A stretch of DNA of 58,776 bases from Pirellulales bacterium (GTDB lineage Bacteria; Planctomycetota; Planctomycetia; Pirellulales; Thermoguttaceae), in the NCBI GenBank assembly GCA_016936015.1, contig JAFGPV010000077.1, forward strand, positions 1-58,776. Direction: 5' to 3'. Below the pieces are notes generated by a model. The model had not been told where the DNA came from and did not search any database. It saw only the letters and a list, made by a program, of their open reading frames with translations. The position numbers were made by a program, and so were the translations under genes. Positions 28,201 through 37,398 of this stretch are shown here, piece by piece (position 1 is the stretch's first letter; every line of letters begins with the position of its first letter).

Positions 28201-30169
28201 CACCAGTCTGGAAAAGATCGATCCCGGCACGTGGACCTTGACCGGATACTCGACCTTTACCGGGCCAACGGAGATCTACGACGGGACCCTGGTTCTCAAC
28301 GTCGATACGGGCTCCCTGGGAAATACCCCGGTGATTGCCCTCCACTCGGCTACGGCCAGCTTCAACGTCACTGGCATCTCTCCCGATTTCTATGTGGGCG
28401 GCACCCAAAATCTCATCGGCCCCGGCACGGTCACCGGCAATGTCGCCTTGACCTCCGGATCAACCATTTCGCCCAGCGGCGTGGTGGTTGCCGCCCTCCC
28501 CACGGGCGACGTGACGTTCAACCTCCCCGGCGGTACGATGACCATCAACGGCAATCTGGACCTGGATTTCGGCGGAGAGATCCTCCAATTCAAACTCACC
28601 GACGATCATACCAGTCCCCAGAACGACTTGCTCCAGGTCGTCGGCAACCTGAACCTGGACGGCTCCTCGACTTCGAAGGTGCTGATCATTCCTTATACCT
28701 CCCTGGAGTCCGGCGTCACCTATACCCTGTTGAACGCCTATGCAGAAAACAATTTGGGCTACGGCGGGGGATTTGCCTTGGATCCAAACCACAATACCCG
28801 ATATACCTTGACGCTGAACCATACCTCACTTTCCGGTCTGATCACGCTCGACGTGGACGGCTCGAATGCCAACCTGACCTGGTCGGGATCCATACCCAGT
28901 TGGGACGTGATAACCACCTATGCCTGGGACAGCGATACGGAGCAGTTCTACCAGGCCGACGCCGTCCTCTTCGACGACACGTCGTCGAACACCACGGTCA
29001 CCCTCGCCGGCACGCTCTTCCCCGCCTCGATCACGGTGGACTCATCACAGGATTACACCTTCAACGGCGACGGCCGGATCTCCAGCGGGACGGGCATCAC
29101 GAAGAGCGGAACCGGTACGTTGACCATCGAAAATACCGGGATCAACGATTTCAACGGCACGGTGACGATCACCGGCGGCACGCTGAAGGCGGGTACCCGC
29201 TACGCCCTGGGAAGCACGGTCGGCGGCACGCTCGTTGACGGCGGAACGCTGGATGTCAACAGCCAGAACCTCCGTCAGGAGCCGATCAGCGTCCAGGGCG
29301 GCGGGGCGATCGTCAATAACGGCTCCGGGAGCACGGACCTCTATTACGTGACGTTGACCGGTCCCGCCACCTTCGGCGGCAATACCGATTGGAACGTCAA
29401 CGGCCCCACGAAGGGCAGCACGTGGCAAAGCGGCTACCTGGCCGGCGGAGGCAACGATCTGACCAAGACCGGCGCCAACGAGATCGAGCTGATTGACCTG
29501 GGCGCCACCAGCCTGGGCGACGTCACCGTCAGCGAGGGGACGCTGACTGTTTCGGGGAGTACGGACCTCGGTTCCTCGACGCTGACTCTCGACGGCGGCG
29601 CCTTGAAGCTCTCCGACAACACCGCCACCCAGACGAAATCGCTGGACGTGGGCGCCTCCGGGGGAACGCTCGATAACGCCTCCGGCGACAGCACGTTTGC
29701 CGGCCCCAGCGGCACGCTCTCCGGAACGCTGACCGTGCTGGCGGCCGAGGGGACCACACTGACGCTAGGCAACGCATTGGCCGGGACCGGCGGACTCACC
29801 AAGGATGAGGCCGGCACACTGGTCCTCGGCGGCGCCAATACCTATTCCGGCGATACCACGGTCTCGGCCGGCGTTCTGGAATTGGTCGCCGGCGGCCAGA
29901 TCGGCGTCGCCTCGTTGATCGCCAACAATGCCGATTTGGAAGTCACCAGCGGCGCCCACACGGTGGGCGTGATCGAAGGCACGGGCACGACGAGCGTGTT
30001 CGGCTCCGCTTCGCTGACGGCGGCCAGCATCACGCAAGGCAGCCTGGTGATCGGCGGCGGCACGGTTGCGGCCGCGGCCTCACCGGTTCCCGAACCCGGC
30101 ACATGGCTGCTGTTATTGCTTGGTCTGTTCGGCCTTGTCGGCCGGCGGGCCTACCGCATTCTGCAATAA
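25262..30169 (+). CDS. Giant PEP-CTERM protein with autotransporter-type beta-strand repeats, 1635 residues
   Basis: A large exported surface protein. Signal segment about residues 5-24. The body is made of parallel-beta repeats of the passenger-associated (PATR, autotransporter beta-strand) type: many copies of a GT(L/M)T..G.GT.T(L/V) pattern, for example GTGKWTLAYYGTNTFTGTI near 620 and GGLTKDEAGTLVLGGANTYS near 1520. The last 100 residues have the LTAASITQGSLVIGGGT stalk shared with the other giants, then VPEPGTWLLLLLGLFGLVGR and a basic end, the PEP-CTERM sorting signal. No enzymatic domain is seen. It follows the ECF sigma/FecR pair and carries a shortened copy of the shared upstream element. 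The most likely role is adhesion or binding of polysaccharide. Confidence 0.88.
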   Translation: MKHIKISLMAWMIIFPTTNIVSAAVVWDGGSTIDSSLGTAENWDGDALPLTTDDVVFTGDVRTDPQTTSVSPTYNSITFDSNADAFTLGGTGVLTLDSDVEAIINNSTETQTFNAPVAFTTGPDLWANSGNIVFNGDFALGNATLYYYGETNTVTVNGTITGDHNMHVKSGTVVFTADNSSTFTGILTVNNESIVRLTVSGAAGYNDGTADTRVYIPGGSDYGGIVELTGGVTIDKRFQCQMRDGSYSDTPHVRSIGNNTLQGRIYPRTGGAYLTVESTSGLLTIESAIDQSESGVRSIQFLGEGNTVITGTMAGTATDRSWRVSKLGSGTLTYDSAGIDYFGNTGVFEGSLVLTTNASAALDDSPVIFVGDTGTLNISAVGLTLSDTQTLCGGGLVVGNVATSSGTVLSPGGTANALLSEFTDTPGTLSFNGNLTVALGASLPWDLADDNTVGSGVNDLISVTGDLALNGGTIEIAMLDGALQAGSYRLFNYTGTLSGNVSYLTVNVPGLVGSRQSAVLSQSVPNEINLDVTGGPLDLTWVGDGISNDWDLQTSANWSGGEVFYNTDSVTFDNTGSNSPDVNLMATLAPAAMTVNSTQDYTFAGFGDLEGDITVVKEGTGKWTLAYYGTNTFTGTIALSGGTMAISRDDTWTLASDLSGSGTLEVASPSGYGLLELSGDNSAFTGPVVISGGTLKVDSAADMDLSAGMPAITTSAKLQLGGSDNFTVDRVIDGTGELEKVGDNTVYVTSDILAQGTLTVTEGKLQFGVTGGQLTGKPGPGDIVTNGAVVFNSDQAYELDNTISGSGGIDFGRNASNRDLLPNAVVTLSGNNSFDGACGIYQGVVVATSSTAFGSTAGRTNIYSHNSGQAAGRLELDGSLGNLEIWENFRTSGSGSTPFRYDGPGLIRNTAGDNKINGNFELDGGAGGTLIKIAGGSLELGGSIYNIDDNTLRPLVLGGDTGTSGTVTGYIVDGTGSNRITSLEKIDPGTWTLTGYSTFTGPTEIYDGTLVLNVDTGSLGNTPVIALHSATASFNVTGISPDFYVGGTQNLIGPGTVTGNVALTSGSTISPSGVVVAALPTGDVTFNLPGGTMTINGNLDLDFGGEILQFKLTDDHTSPQNDLLQVVGNLNLDGSSTSKVLIIPYTSLESGVTYTLLNAYAENNLGYGGGFALDPNHNTRYTLTLNHTSLSGLITLDVDGSNANLTWSGSIPSWDVITTYAWDSDTEQFYQADAVLFDDTSSNTTVTLAGTLFPASITVDSSQDYTFNGDGRISSGTGITKSGTGTLTIENTGINDFNGTVTITGGTLKAGTRYALGSTVGGTLVDGGTLDVNSQNLRQEPISVQGGGAIVNNGSGSTDLYYVTLTGPATFGGNTDWNVNGPTKGSTWQSGYLAGGGNDLTKTGANEIELIDLGATSLGDVTVSEGTLTVSGSTDLGSSTLTLDGGALKLSDNTATQTKSLDVGASGGTLDNASGDSTFAGPSGTLSGTLTVLAAEGTTLTLGNALAGTGGLTKDEAGTLVLGGANTYSGDTTVSAGVLELVAGGQIGVASLIANNADLEVTSGAHTVGVIEGTGTTSVFGSASLTAASITQGSLVIGGGTVAAAASPVPEPGTWLLLLLGLFGLVGRRAYRILQ

Positions 30170-30305
30170 CTCTCCCGGAACAGAGAAGAAATTTTGCATC
30201 TCGCCTGGGCGGACGAATCGGATTGCCTTCCAAGTTCGTCCGCCCGGCGGGATGCGGCATAATCATTGCGAAAAATGACATTAATTGATTATGCGGAATT
30301 CAGAT

Positions 30306-31259
30306 ATGGAAAGGAACTTCAATCAATCCAGACGGCGAAGATCGAGCGGTTTCACATTGGTCGAGTTGTTGGTGGTCATCGCCATCATCGGGATTTTGAT
30401 CGCGTTGCTTATGCCGGCGATCCAGGCGGCCCGCGAGGCGGCCCGACGTTCGCAATGCACCAATAACCTCAAGCAGATCGGCCTGGCGATTGAGCAATAC
30501 GAAGCCGCCATGAAGCGTTATCCCCCCGGACGGGCCGGCTGCGACGGCATTACCCTGGAACCATGCGAATACGACCGTCCGGAACAACGCAACGGCACCA
30601 GCGCCTTTGTATTGATTTTGCCCTATCTCGAATTGAATCCGCTCTACAAAAGTATGGAGTTGGATTGCCTCTGGAACACAAGCACGGGCAACACCACCAG
30701 TCCCAAGAACCGGCTTGCGGTGAAACAGCGCCCTCCGGTGTTTGTCTGTCCCAGCGACACTTCCCAACCCTATACTGAACAAAAGGAAAGCGGCGGATCT
30801 TATGGATATCCCATCGCCACCTGCAACTACGCCATGTCGGGCGGCACCCTGGGCCCCGATTACGACGTGGACCATATCATCAAAGTCCGTAATAACGGCA
30901 TGTTCCTCTACAAACGCAAGATCTTGCGCCGCGAGGTGACCGACGGCGTCAGCAACACGTTTTTGGTCGGCGAAGCGGTCGCGGTCCACACGCCGGAATC
31001 GCATTGCTTTTGGAGCTGCGGCTCGCGCATGCATTCGGTCCGTTATACCACCAATCCGGTCAACACTCCGCCGGGGATGGGCACCTTCACTACGAACCCC
31101 TTGGGGGCGGTGCTCAACGGAGCGTTTATGAGCGGGCATCGGGGAGGCGCGAATTTTGTCTATGGCGACGGTCACGTGGTATTTGTTGAGGAGAATATCT
31201 CTCTCTCCGTCTATCAAGCGTTCTCCACCCGGGCCAAACGGGATCGGATTAGCGAATAA
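30306..31259 (+). CDS. DUF1559 prepilin-like protein
   Basis: Prepilin-type N-terminus: a basic leader with RRRRSSG, then [20 protein letters not shown] (about residues 15-34 from ATG 30306) and AREAARRSQCTNNLKQIGLAIEQYE. The C-terminus has the standard MSGHRGGANFVYGDGHVVFVEE. Function of the family is unknown. ATG 30306 gives a normal short leader; ATG 30291 and TTG 30285 are in frame and possible. The gap to the giant gene is about 135 bp, and a lipoprotein gene follows 13 bp after the stop, a pairing that recurs in planctomycetes. Confidence 0.88.
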   Translation: MERNFNQSRRRRSSGFTLVELLVVIAIIGILIALLMPAIQAAREAARRSQCTNNLKQIGLAIEQYEAAMKRYPPGRAGCDGITLEPCEYDRPEQRNGTSAFVLILPYLELNPLYKSMELDCLWNTSTGNTTSPKNRLAVKQRPPVFVCPSDTSQPYTEQKESGGSYGYPIATCNYAMSGGTLGPDYDVDHIIKVRNNGMFLYKRKILRREVTDGVSNTFLVGEAVAVHTPESHCFWSCGSRMHSVRYTTNPVNTPPGMGTFTTNPLGAVLNGAFMSGHRGGANFVYGDGHVVFVEENISLSVYQAFSTRAKRDRISE

Positions 31260-31272
31260 AGGCAGCAACTCG

Positions 31273-31749
31273 ATGTGTTTCATACCACGTTCATCATCTA
31301 CAAAATATTCGGCAGGCTTCGGCTTCCGGCCCGGCCTGTTTTTCTTGTTTCTTTTTGCCTTCGGGTGTGGCGACGGCCGGCCGGCCCGCGTGCCGGTTTC
31401 CGGCCGGGTGTTGATCGACGGCAAGCCGCTGACGGTCGGCGCCATTCAAGTGGTTCCCAGAGGCAACCGCGCTTCGGGAGGCAAACTGGACGAGAACGGC
31501 CGTTTTACTCTGACGTGTTTTGAGCAGAACGACGGATGCGTGTTGGGAAAACATCCGGTTGCCGTCAACGCCAGTAAACACATCAGTTCGACGACCCGTC
31601 GATGGTTCGCTCCAAAAAAATATGCAAATTACGAGCACTCCGGTCTGGAGATTGAAGTGAACGGCCCCACGGACGATCTGGAGATTCATCTTGTGTGGGA
31701 AGGGAGCGGCCACGACGGGCCTTTCGACGAATCTGTCATGGGCGAATAA
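31273..31749 (+). CDS. Small lipoprotein with transthyretin/carboxypeptidase-regulatory-like domain
   Basis: A 158-residue predicted lipoprotein. The N-terminus ends in GLFFLFLFAFGC with Cys32 as the lipidation site. The following part (VPVSGRVLIDGKPLTVGAIQVVP, here positions about 39-61, with GGKLDENGRFTL near 70) is the beta-sandwich domain usual for small planctomycete lipoproteins coded next to DUF1559 genes. No catalytic residues can be named. The start ATG 31273 is 13 bp after the DUF1559 stop; the frame opens earlier at 31156 but that part overlaps the DUF1559 gene. Probably co-transcribed with it. Confidence 0.8.
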   Translation: MCFIPRSSSTKYSAGFGFRPGLFFLFLFAFGCGDGRPARVPVSGRVLIDGKPLTVGAIQVVPRGNRASGGKLDENGRFTLTCFEQNDGCVLGKHPVAVNASKHISSTTRRWFAPKKYANYEHSGLEIEVNGPTDDLEIHLVWEGSGHDGPFDESVMGE

Positions 31750-32175
31750 CTATTAAAATCGACTTTGCACGGCCAGTGTCGTCCCAAATTGTCCCCAAGA
31801 ACGTAGGCCTATTACCTGTGATTTGAGAACATTTGGGGAACGTCAAACACCCTCATGGCGACGATATCCGGGAAGCTCGAGTCGGCCGCAGCGACAAGGC
31901 CAGCCGGCGTACATCAACGACTGATGACATCTGAGGCGACATCCTGATGCTTCCCGACGCGCCTTGGTTGCCGTTTCCCGGCTCGAATAGTGCCTCTCGG
32001 ACCGTTGAATCGACGCGTGTCCTCGTCGCCCATGAAGTCCTGCAGCCGGATCGCTGGATTGCACCATATCCCGAACGCCGTCTTGAGCCGTGGGGAGAAG
32101 AATCCCATGAGGGGTCGTTCGACAAGCCCCATCATTGATCTCAAGTTGGTCGGAGATCTGTCTTTCAATCCGGGA
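31750..32175. other. Noncoding or decayed region before the papain-fused giant
   Basis: No convincing gene. Around 31785-31840 a CCCAAATTGTCCCCAAG motif and a later GAACATTTGGGGAA form an inverted pair, similar in words to the sequence near 58425-58455 beside the tRNA scar. The minus-strand frame at 31843-32274 has no recognisable features and covers the shared upstream element, so I regard it as spurious. Confidence 0.45.
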
Positions 32176-32217
32176 ATACGCAATTTCTAAAATCAATTGC
32201 GCTGCTTTGCATAGACG
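32176..32217 (+). promoter_or_regulatory. Shared upstream element, copy A
   Basis: ATACGC (32176-32181), CTAAAATC (32187-32194), TTGCGCT (32197-32203), TTGCATAGACG (32207-32217). It lies 137 bp upstream of the papain-fused giant gene and points the same way. Compare copies B (47145-47186) and C (45477-45517). Confidence 0.7.
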
Positions 32218-32353
32218 GGCGGGATTCGAATCGGATAGCCTTATATCTTGGCAAAGTGGATTGATCCGGTTCACGTGGGTGAATCAACACAGCACCTCAC
32301 CAGATACATCAGGACGACCCCATTAGGGTACATCCTTTCAGGAGTCATCGTCC

Positions 32354-35300
32354 ATGAGGATTTTTAAGGCTTTTATGCGCCCTCGGTTGTCCATTGTACT
32401 CCTTACTGCGACAGTCGCTGTTTTTCTCGGCGTCTCCACGGCAACCGCCGACAGTTTTAGTTGGCAGGACTGGCAAACCACCGTGAAGGGCGGGGACGAT
32501 GAACCTGACGTGTGGGGGGGCCAATGCTGGGCCTTCGCCTCGTGCGGCCTTCTGGAATCGAAGTACATGCTGACGCGCAACGACCACAGCGCGGCGTCCC
32601 AGATCAACTTGTCCGAGCAGCAACTCGTCTGGAACGCTTATTATAACGGTTACAGTTTCGACGCGGCCATTTACTATGCCGCCTCGCACGGCATGGTATC
32701 TCAGGCGGAGTGTCCCCCGGATCCAGCCAATCTTTTCCTTCCCACCGGCAGCGAGTGGCCGATACAATCCACCGACGTTTGGAAGAGCGGGGGCCCCCTC
32801 TTCGGCCTGGGGACCAGCACCGAGGCCGTCAAAGACGCCCTGAAGAAGTATGGTCCGTTGTTCCAACGATGCAACGCCATGAATGATTTTTACGGTGCGG
32901 GGGCAGGTGGCGAAGTCGGCGCTCATGCCGTGGTCCTCGTGGGTTATCAAGACGATGCCAGCGTCGCCGGCGGTGGATACTGGATTGTCAAGAATAACTG
33001 GGGGGCCGACTATGGCTATAGCGGCTATAACTACATTCCCTACGCCACCCAACCGGAGTCGATATGGGATACGGAGGGCGTGGCCGGCCCAGTCTATTAC
33101 ACCACGGCCATGGCTTCGGCCACTTGGAGCGGCGGGTCGGGAACCTGGGCGGCCGGCAACTCGACGAAATGGAGCGGGTACGCCTGGGAGAACAAGGAAA
33201 CGACCGCCACCTTCGGCGGAACCGGCGGAACGGTCACCGTCAGCGGCTCCGTTATCGCCCACGGCATGACGATCAATTCGGCCAATTACTCGTTCACCGG
33301 CGGCTCGCTAACCGTTACCGCCGGCGGCATTGCCGCCAACGAAAGCACCACGATCGGTTCTCCACTCTATATCGGCGGCCCTCAATCGTGGACGGTCGCC
33401 AGCGGCAAAACGCTCACCTTCAACGGCGCTTTGCACACCGTTATCAGCGACATGACCGTCGCCGGCGCCGGAAACGTTGTCATCAACGGCCTGATCGACG
33501 GCGGCGGCGCGGCCAACGGTCCCAACGACAGTTACGCGAAGCCCGGCGGAATCATTAAAAACAACACCGGGTCGCTGACGTTCAACGCCGCCTCCACGTA
33601 CGGCGGCGACATCACCATCAACACGGGCACGTTGACCTTGGCCGCGGGCGGGACCTATTCCGGCGCATTCTACGGCAGCGGCGGGATCAGTTGCGGCAAT
33701 GATGCCACCTCGATCGGCGGCAGGGCGTCGAGCTTCTACGGCACGATCGCACTACCGAGCACCGCCACGTTCAGCTTTGTCCCGACTGACGGAATACGCG
33801 CCGTTTTCTTCGGTACGGTCAGCGGCGGCGGTCCCATCGTGCAAAACGGCGCTGGCACCACCGTTCTGGCAGGCAATAACACGTACACCAACACCACGAC
33901 CATCCTCCAGGGCGCCCTGGAGGCCAACGACGGCTTTGGCCTGCCGACCAACAGCTTCCTCAGCCTCAACGGCGGCGTGCTGCAATGCAACTATTACTCC
34001 TTTACGCGGGCATTGGGAACCGGCGGCAACGCCTTCCAATGGGACGTCAACGGAGGCGGATTTGCCGCCTATTCCAACCCCGTGACCGTCAACATCGGCA
34101 ACGACAGTCGCACCCTGACCTGGGGAACATCGGTGGGGAGCCAAATCGTGGGAACCCTGAAGTTCAGTTCCCCCTCGGCAACCGCCACGGTGACTTTCCA
34201 GAATCCCATCAATCTCAATGGCGGCGACCGCACCATCTCGGTAGATGACAATCCCGTTGCGGACGACTATGCCTACCTCCCGAGCGTAATCACCGGCTCC
34301 GGCAGCCTGATCAAATCCGGCCCGGGATTGCTTCTTTTATCCGGCTCAAACGGTTATTCGGGCACGACCGTCATCAGCGACGGGGCCTTGCAGGCGACGA
34401 TCGGCACGGGTATTCCCGGCTCGGGCTTTATCAGCCTCGACGGCGGCGTCTATCAGGCGAACATGATCAGCGGCACCGAGAACTTCACCCGCTCCCTGGG
34501 TACTTCCGGCGGCACCTTTGAGTGGACGGCCAACGGCGGCGGCTTCTCCGCCCGAGGCGGGACCTTGAACGTCAACGTCGGCGGCGCCAGTGACACCTTG
34601 ACCTGGGGCGCCCAAATCCAAGGCCTCCTCAAATTCAACTCCACCTATGCCGCCGGCGTAGTGGATTTTCAAAATCCTCTCGATCTCAACGGCGGGGCCA
34701 GAACTGTTTTTGTGAACGACGACATCAACCGCTCCACCGATTACGCCGTCCTCTCCAACGCCATTACCGACTCCGTCGGCGGCGGTTCGTTGACGAAGAC
34801 CGGCCCCGGCGTGCTTTACCTCAAAGGATCGACCTCAAACAACTATACCGGCGGCACCACGATTAATGGCGGCATCGTATATCTGCAAAAGACAGGCGGC
34901 GCCACCGCCATCCCCGGCGATGTGACCATGAATTTCTCTCCCTACAATGCCAACCTTTCGGAGCGCGGGAATTCCACCTGGCTCATCCTCAAGGGAACCA
35001 ACCAAATCAGTTCCTCGGCCGTCATTACCTTCAACGGCAATTACAGCAGCCAATGGGCCGGCCTCGAGCTGAACGGCAACAACTTGACCCTGGGCGGCAT
35101 CAACGCCGCCCACCGCGGCGGGCTGATCGAAGCGACCTACAACGAAGGCGGCGCCGGCAATTGCACCCTGACCCTTGACACGGCCGTAGGCGCCAACTAC
35201 TTCTACAACGGACTGATCGTGAACAATAGCGGCGGCAGCGGCGTGCTCAGCCTGGTCAAGACAGGCCCCGGCACGCAAGCGCTGGCGGGCATGGGTTTTG

Positions 35301-37306
35301 CCTATACCGGTGGAACGACGATCAACGGCGGCACACTGCAAATCGGCGACGGTTTGTACGTTTCCGAACTGCCCTCCGACAGCATCCTGGTCAATTCCGG
35401 CGGCACGCTCAACTTTTTCAATCAAAATCCTGCGGGCACCCATCCCGGCGGCTACTTCTTTCAGCATGGCTCGATCACCGGCACCGGAACCGTCATGGTC
35501 ACGCTCTCAAACCAAGGTTTTAACGTCGGCACCGGCTACAACACCACGCTGAGCAGCTTCAGCGGGACGACAAGCATCCAAAATGCCGCCGCCTACGTAC
35601 GCAGCGCCGACGGCCTGGGTGTCGGCAGCGTCAACGTCGGCGCCGGATCCACCTACTCGATGTGGACCGGCACGACGACGACCTTTATCACGCCCATCAC
35701 CCTTAATGGCATCGGCGGTACAAACGACGGCTACGCCAAGCCCGCCATCTACGGTGACGGCGGCAGCGGCACCTTTACAATCTCCGGGCAAATTTCCTTG
35801 GCCGCCACGAGCGACATCGGCAACTACACGGGCAACGGCACGCTGACCCTCAGCGGCAAAATCACCGGACCCGGCGGCCTGGTTCTCGGCAAATTGGCTC
35901 CCACAATGGCCGACGAGAATGGCGTTATTACGCTTTCTGGTGCAACCGGCAACGACTACACCGGCGGCACCACCATCAACCGCGGCACGGTCTATCTGGC
36001 AAAGACCGGCGGCGCTGTCGCCATCCCCGGTAACGTGACCCTTAGCACCGCGACCGTCGCCGCCACCGGAAACACCTACCTCGTCCTCAACGGGAGTAAC
36101 CAGATTGCTTCCTCCGCCGTCATGACCTTCACGCCCGCCGCCTCCGCCAAATCCACTTTTGAACTGTACGGCAACACGCAAACCTTGCGCGGCCTCGCCG
36201 ATGCGACCGGCCGGGGATACGTTGAAAATACGGAATCGCAGACCGGCATCGGCAACGGCAGCTTGACGATCAACACCGTCAATAGCACCGACAATTTCTC
36301 TTTCAACGGCTATCTTCGCAACACGGCGTCCGGCAGCGGGATACTGAATCTGGTGAAAACCGGTCCGGGCGTGCAAATCCTCACCGGCTCCCACATTACC
36401 TTCAGCGGCACGACCACGATCAGCGGCGGCGCCTTGCAGGCCAACCACGCTGCCGGCCTGCCGACCGGCAGTTTCCTCAGTCTCGACGGCGGCGTGCTGC
36501 AAAGCAACGGCTACAGCACGGTCAACTTCACCCGCAGCCTGGGGACCGGCGGCGGCACCTTCCAATTCACCGCCAACGGCGGCGGCTTCTCCGCCGGCAC
36601 GGCTCCGTTGAACGTCTATCTCAACAGCAGTACGAACACGGTCGCTTGGGGCACTTCCGGCAACGTCATCAAGGGGACGCTGAAATTCGGCTCGCCCACG
36701 GCCGCCAACGTAACGACCTTCCAAAATCCCATCAACCTAGGCACGTCCACCCGAACCGTTCAAGTCGACGAAAACCCCTCCTCGACTCAGGATCGCGCCG
36801 TCCTGGCCCGGATCGTATCCGGCGCCGGCGGCCTGACCAAAACCGGCGCCGGCCGCTTGACGCTCTCCGCATTGAATTCCTATGGCGGCGACACCACCGT
36901 CCTGGACGGCATCCTGGAAATGACAGGCGGAATTGACCCGAATGGCACCTCGCTCATCGACGTGCAGTCGGGTATCGCCAAATTGATGACGACCAATGTG
37001 AACAAGGCGGATTTAAACGTATCGACGTCCGCCGCGGGAATGATCGAGATTGTCAACGGTTCGCACCTGCTGGGAATCATTTCGGGTGAGGGAATCACGC
37101 AAGTTGACGGCGGGGCATCTCTCACCGTGGCGTCGATCACGCAAGGAACGTTGATTATCGGCGGCGCTAAGTCTGCCGATGCGGCGCCGGTGCCCGAACC
37201 GTCCGGCTGGATGTTGTTGGCGAGCGGATTACTCTTCCTGCTGGCTGTTCAGGGAAGGATTTGGAAGAGATCGTCGAGCTTCCGTCGTTGCCTTCGGCCG
37301 AATTGA
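32354..37306 (+). CDS. Papain-family peptidase fused to beta-strand-repeat PEP-CTERM protein, 1650 residues
   Basis: Signal peptide about residues 10-32. A papain-like (C1A) domain follows at about 36-255: GGQCWAFASCGLLES with Cys58, INLSEQQLVWN near 94, GAHAVVLVGYQDD with His191, and YWIVKNNWGADYGYSGYNYI with Asn214, so the Cys-His-Asn triad is present. The usual oxyanion Gln six residues before Cys is Asp here; the only nearby Gln is next to Cys. From about 256 the protein is made of PATR-type beta repeats (e.g. GSLIKSGPGLLLLSGSNGYSG near 650) up to an LTVASITQGTLIIGGA stalk and a PEP-CTERM signal (VPEPSGWMLLASGLLFLL, then basic residues). An AGGAG site lies 13 bases upstream of ATG 32354. 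Probably a surface-anchored peptidase or peptide-binding adhesin. Fusion of these domains is unusual. Confidence 0.88.
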   Translation: MRIFKAFMRPRLSIVLLTATVAVFLGVSTATADSFSWQDWQTTVKGGDDEPDVWGGQCWAFASCGLLESKYMLTRNDHSAASQINLSEQQLVWNAYYNGYSFDAAIYYAASHGMVSQAECPPDPANLFLPTGSEWPIQSTDVWKSGGPLFGLGTSTEAVKDALKKYGPLFQRCNAMNDFYGAGAGGEVGAHAVVLVGYQDDASVAGGGYWIVKNNWGADYGYSGYNYIPYATQPESIWDTEGVAGPVYYTTAMASATWSGGSGTWAAGNSTKWSGYAWENKETTATFGGTGGTVTVSGSVIAHGMTINSANYSFTGGSLTVTAGGIAANESTTIGSPLYIGGPQSWTVASGKTLTFNGALHTVISDMTVAGAGNVVINGLIDGGGAANGPNDSYAKPGGIIKNNTGSLTFNAASTYGGDITINTGTLTLAAGGTYSGAFYGSGGISCGNDATSIGGRASSFYGTIALPSTATFSFVPTDGIRAVFFGTVSGGGPIVQNGAGTTVLAGNNTYTNTTTILQGALEANDGFGLPTNSFLSLNGGVLQCNYYSFTRALGTGGNAFQWDVNGGGFAAYSNPVTVNIGNDSRTLTWGTSVGSQIVGTLKFSSPSATATVTFQNPINLNGGDRTISVDDNPVADDYAYLPSVITGSGSLIKSGPGLLLLSGSNGYSGTTVISDGALQATIGTGIPGSGFISLDGGVYQANMISGTENFTRSLGTSGGTFEWTANGGGFSARGGTLNVNVGGASDTLTWGAQIQGLLKFNSTYAAGVVDFQNPLDLNGGARTVFVNDDINRSTDYAVLSNAITDSVGGGSLTKTGPGVLYLKGSTSNNYTGGTTINGGIVYLQKTGGATAIPGDVTMNFSPYNANLSERGNSTWLILKGTNQISSSAVITFNGNYSSQWAGLELNGNNLTLGGINAAHRGGLIEATYNEGGAGNCTLTLDTAVGANYFYNGLIVNNSGGSGVLSLVKTGPGTQALAGMGFAYTGGTTINGGTLQIGDGLYVSELPSDSILVNSGGTLNFFNQNPAGTHPGGYFFQHGSITGTGTVMVTLSNQGFNVGTGYNTTLSSFSGTTSIQNAAAYVRSADGLGVGSVNVGAGSTYSMWTGTTTTFITPITLNGIGGTNDGYAKPAIYGDGGSGTFTISGQISLAATSDIGNYTGNGTLTLSGKITGPGGLVLGKLAPTMADENGVITLSGATGNDYTGGTTINRGTVYLAKTGGAVAIPGNVTLSTATVAATGNTYLVLNGSNQIASSAVMTFTPAASAKSTFELYGNTQTLRGLADATGRGYVENTESQTGIGNGSLTINTVNSTDNFSFNGYLRNTASGSGILNLVKTGPGVQILTGSHITFSGTTTISGGALQANHAAGLPTGSFLSLDGGVLQSNGYSTVNFTRSLGTGGGTFQFTANGGGFSAGTAPLNVYLNSSTNTVAWGTSGNVIKGTLKFGSPTAANVTTFQNPINLGTSTRTVQVDENPSSTQDRAVLARIVSGAGGLTKTGAGRLTLSALNSYGGDTTVLDGILEMTGGIDPNGTSLIDVQSGIAKLMTTNVNKADLNVSTSAAGMIEIVNGSHLLGIISGEGITQVDGGASLTVASITQGTLIIGGAKSADAAPVPEPSGWMLLASGLLFLLAVQGRIWKRSSSFRRCLRPN

Positions 37307-37345
37307 ATTACGAAAATTTCCCCACACAGGAGGAAGCGAAAAAAG

Positions 37346-37385
37346 AACACCGTCCCTCCAGGAGAATTGCCGAATGGACGGTGTT
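37346..37385. terminator. Bidirectional hairpin between convergent genes
   Basis: AACACCGTCC (37346-37355) pairs perfectly with GGACGGTGTT (37376-37385). It lies between the papain-fused giant (plus) and the DUF5703 gene (minus), which converge here. An A run before it (AAAAAAG) becomes a T tract on the minus strand, so it is a better terminator for the minus gene. Confidence 0.6.
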
Positions 37386-37398
37386 ACCACCAAAGGAT

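Noticed and set aside
27428-28408. Several long minus-strand frames inside the giant repeat genes
   Set aside because: Antisense shadows of Thr/Gly-rich repeat codons; no start signals and no recognisable domains.
31843-32274. 143-codon minus-strand frame in the gap before the papain-fused giant
   Set aside because: No hydrophobic core, signal or domain; it covers copy A of the upstream element, which is conserved as DNA at unrelated loci.
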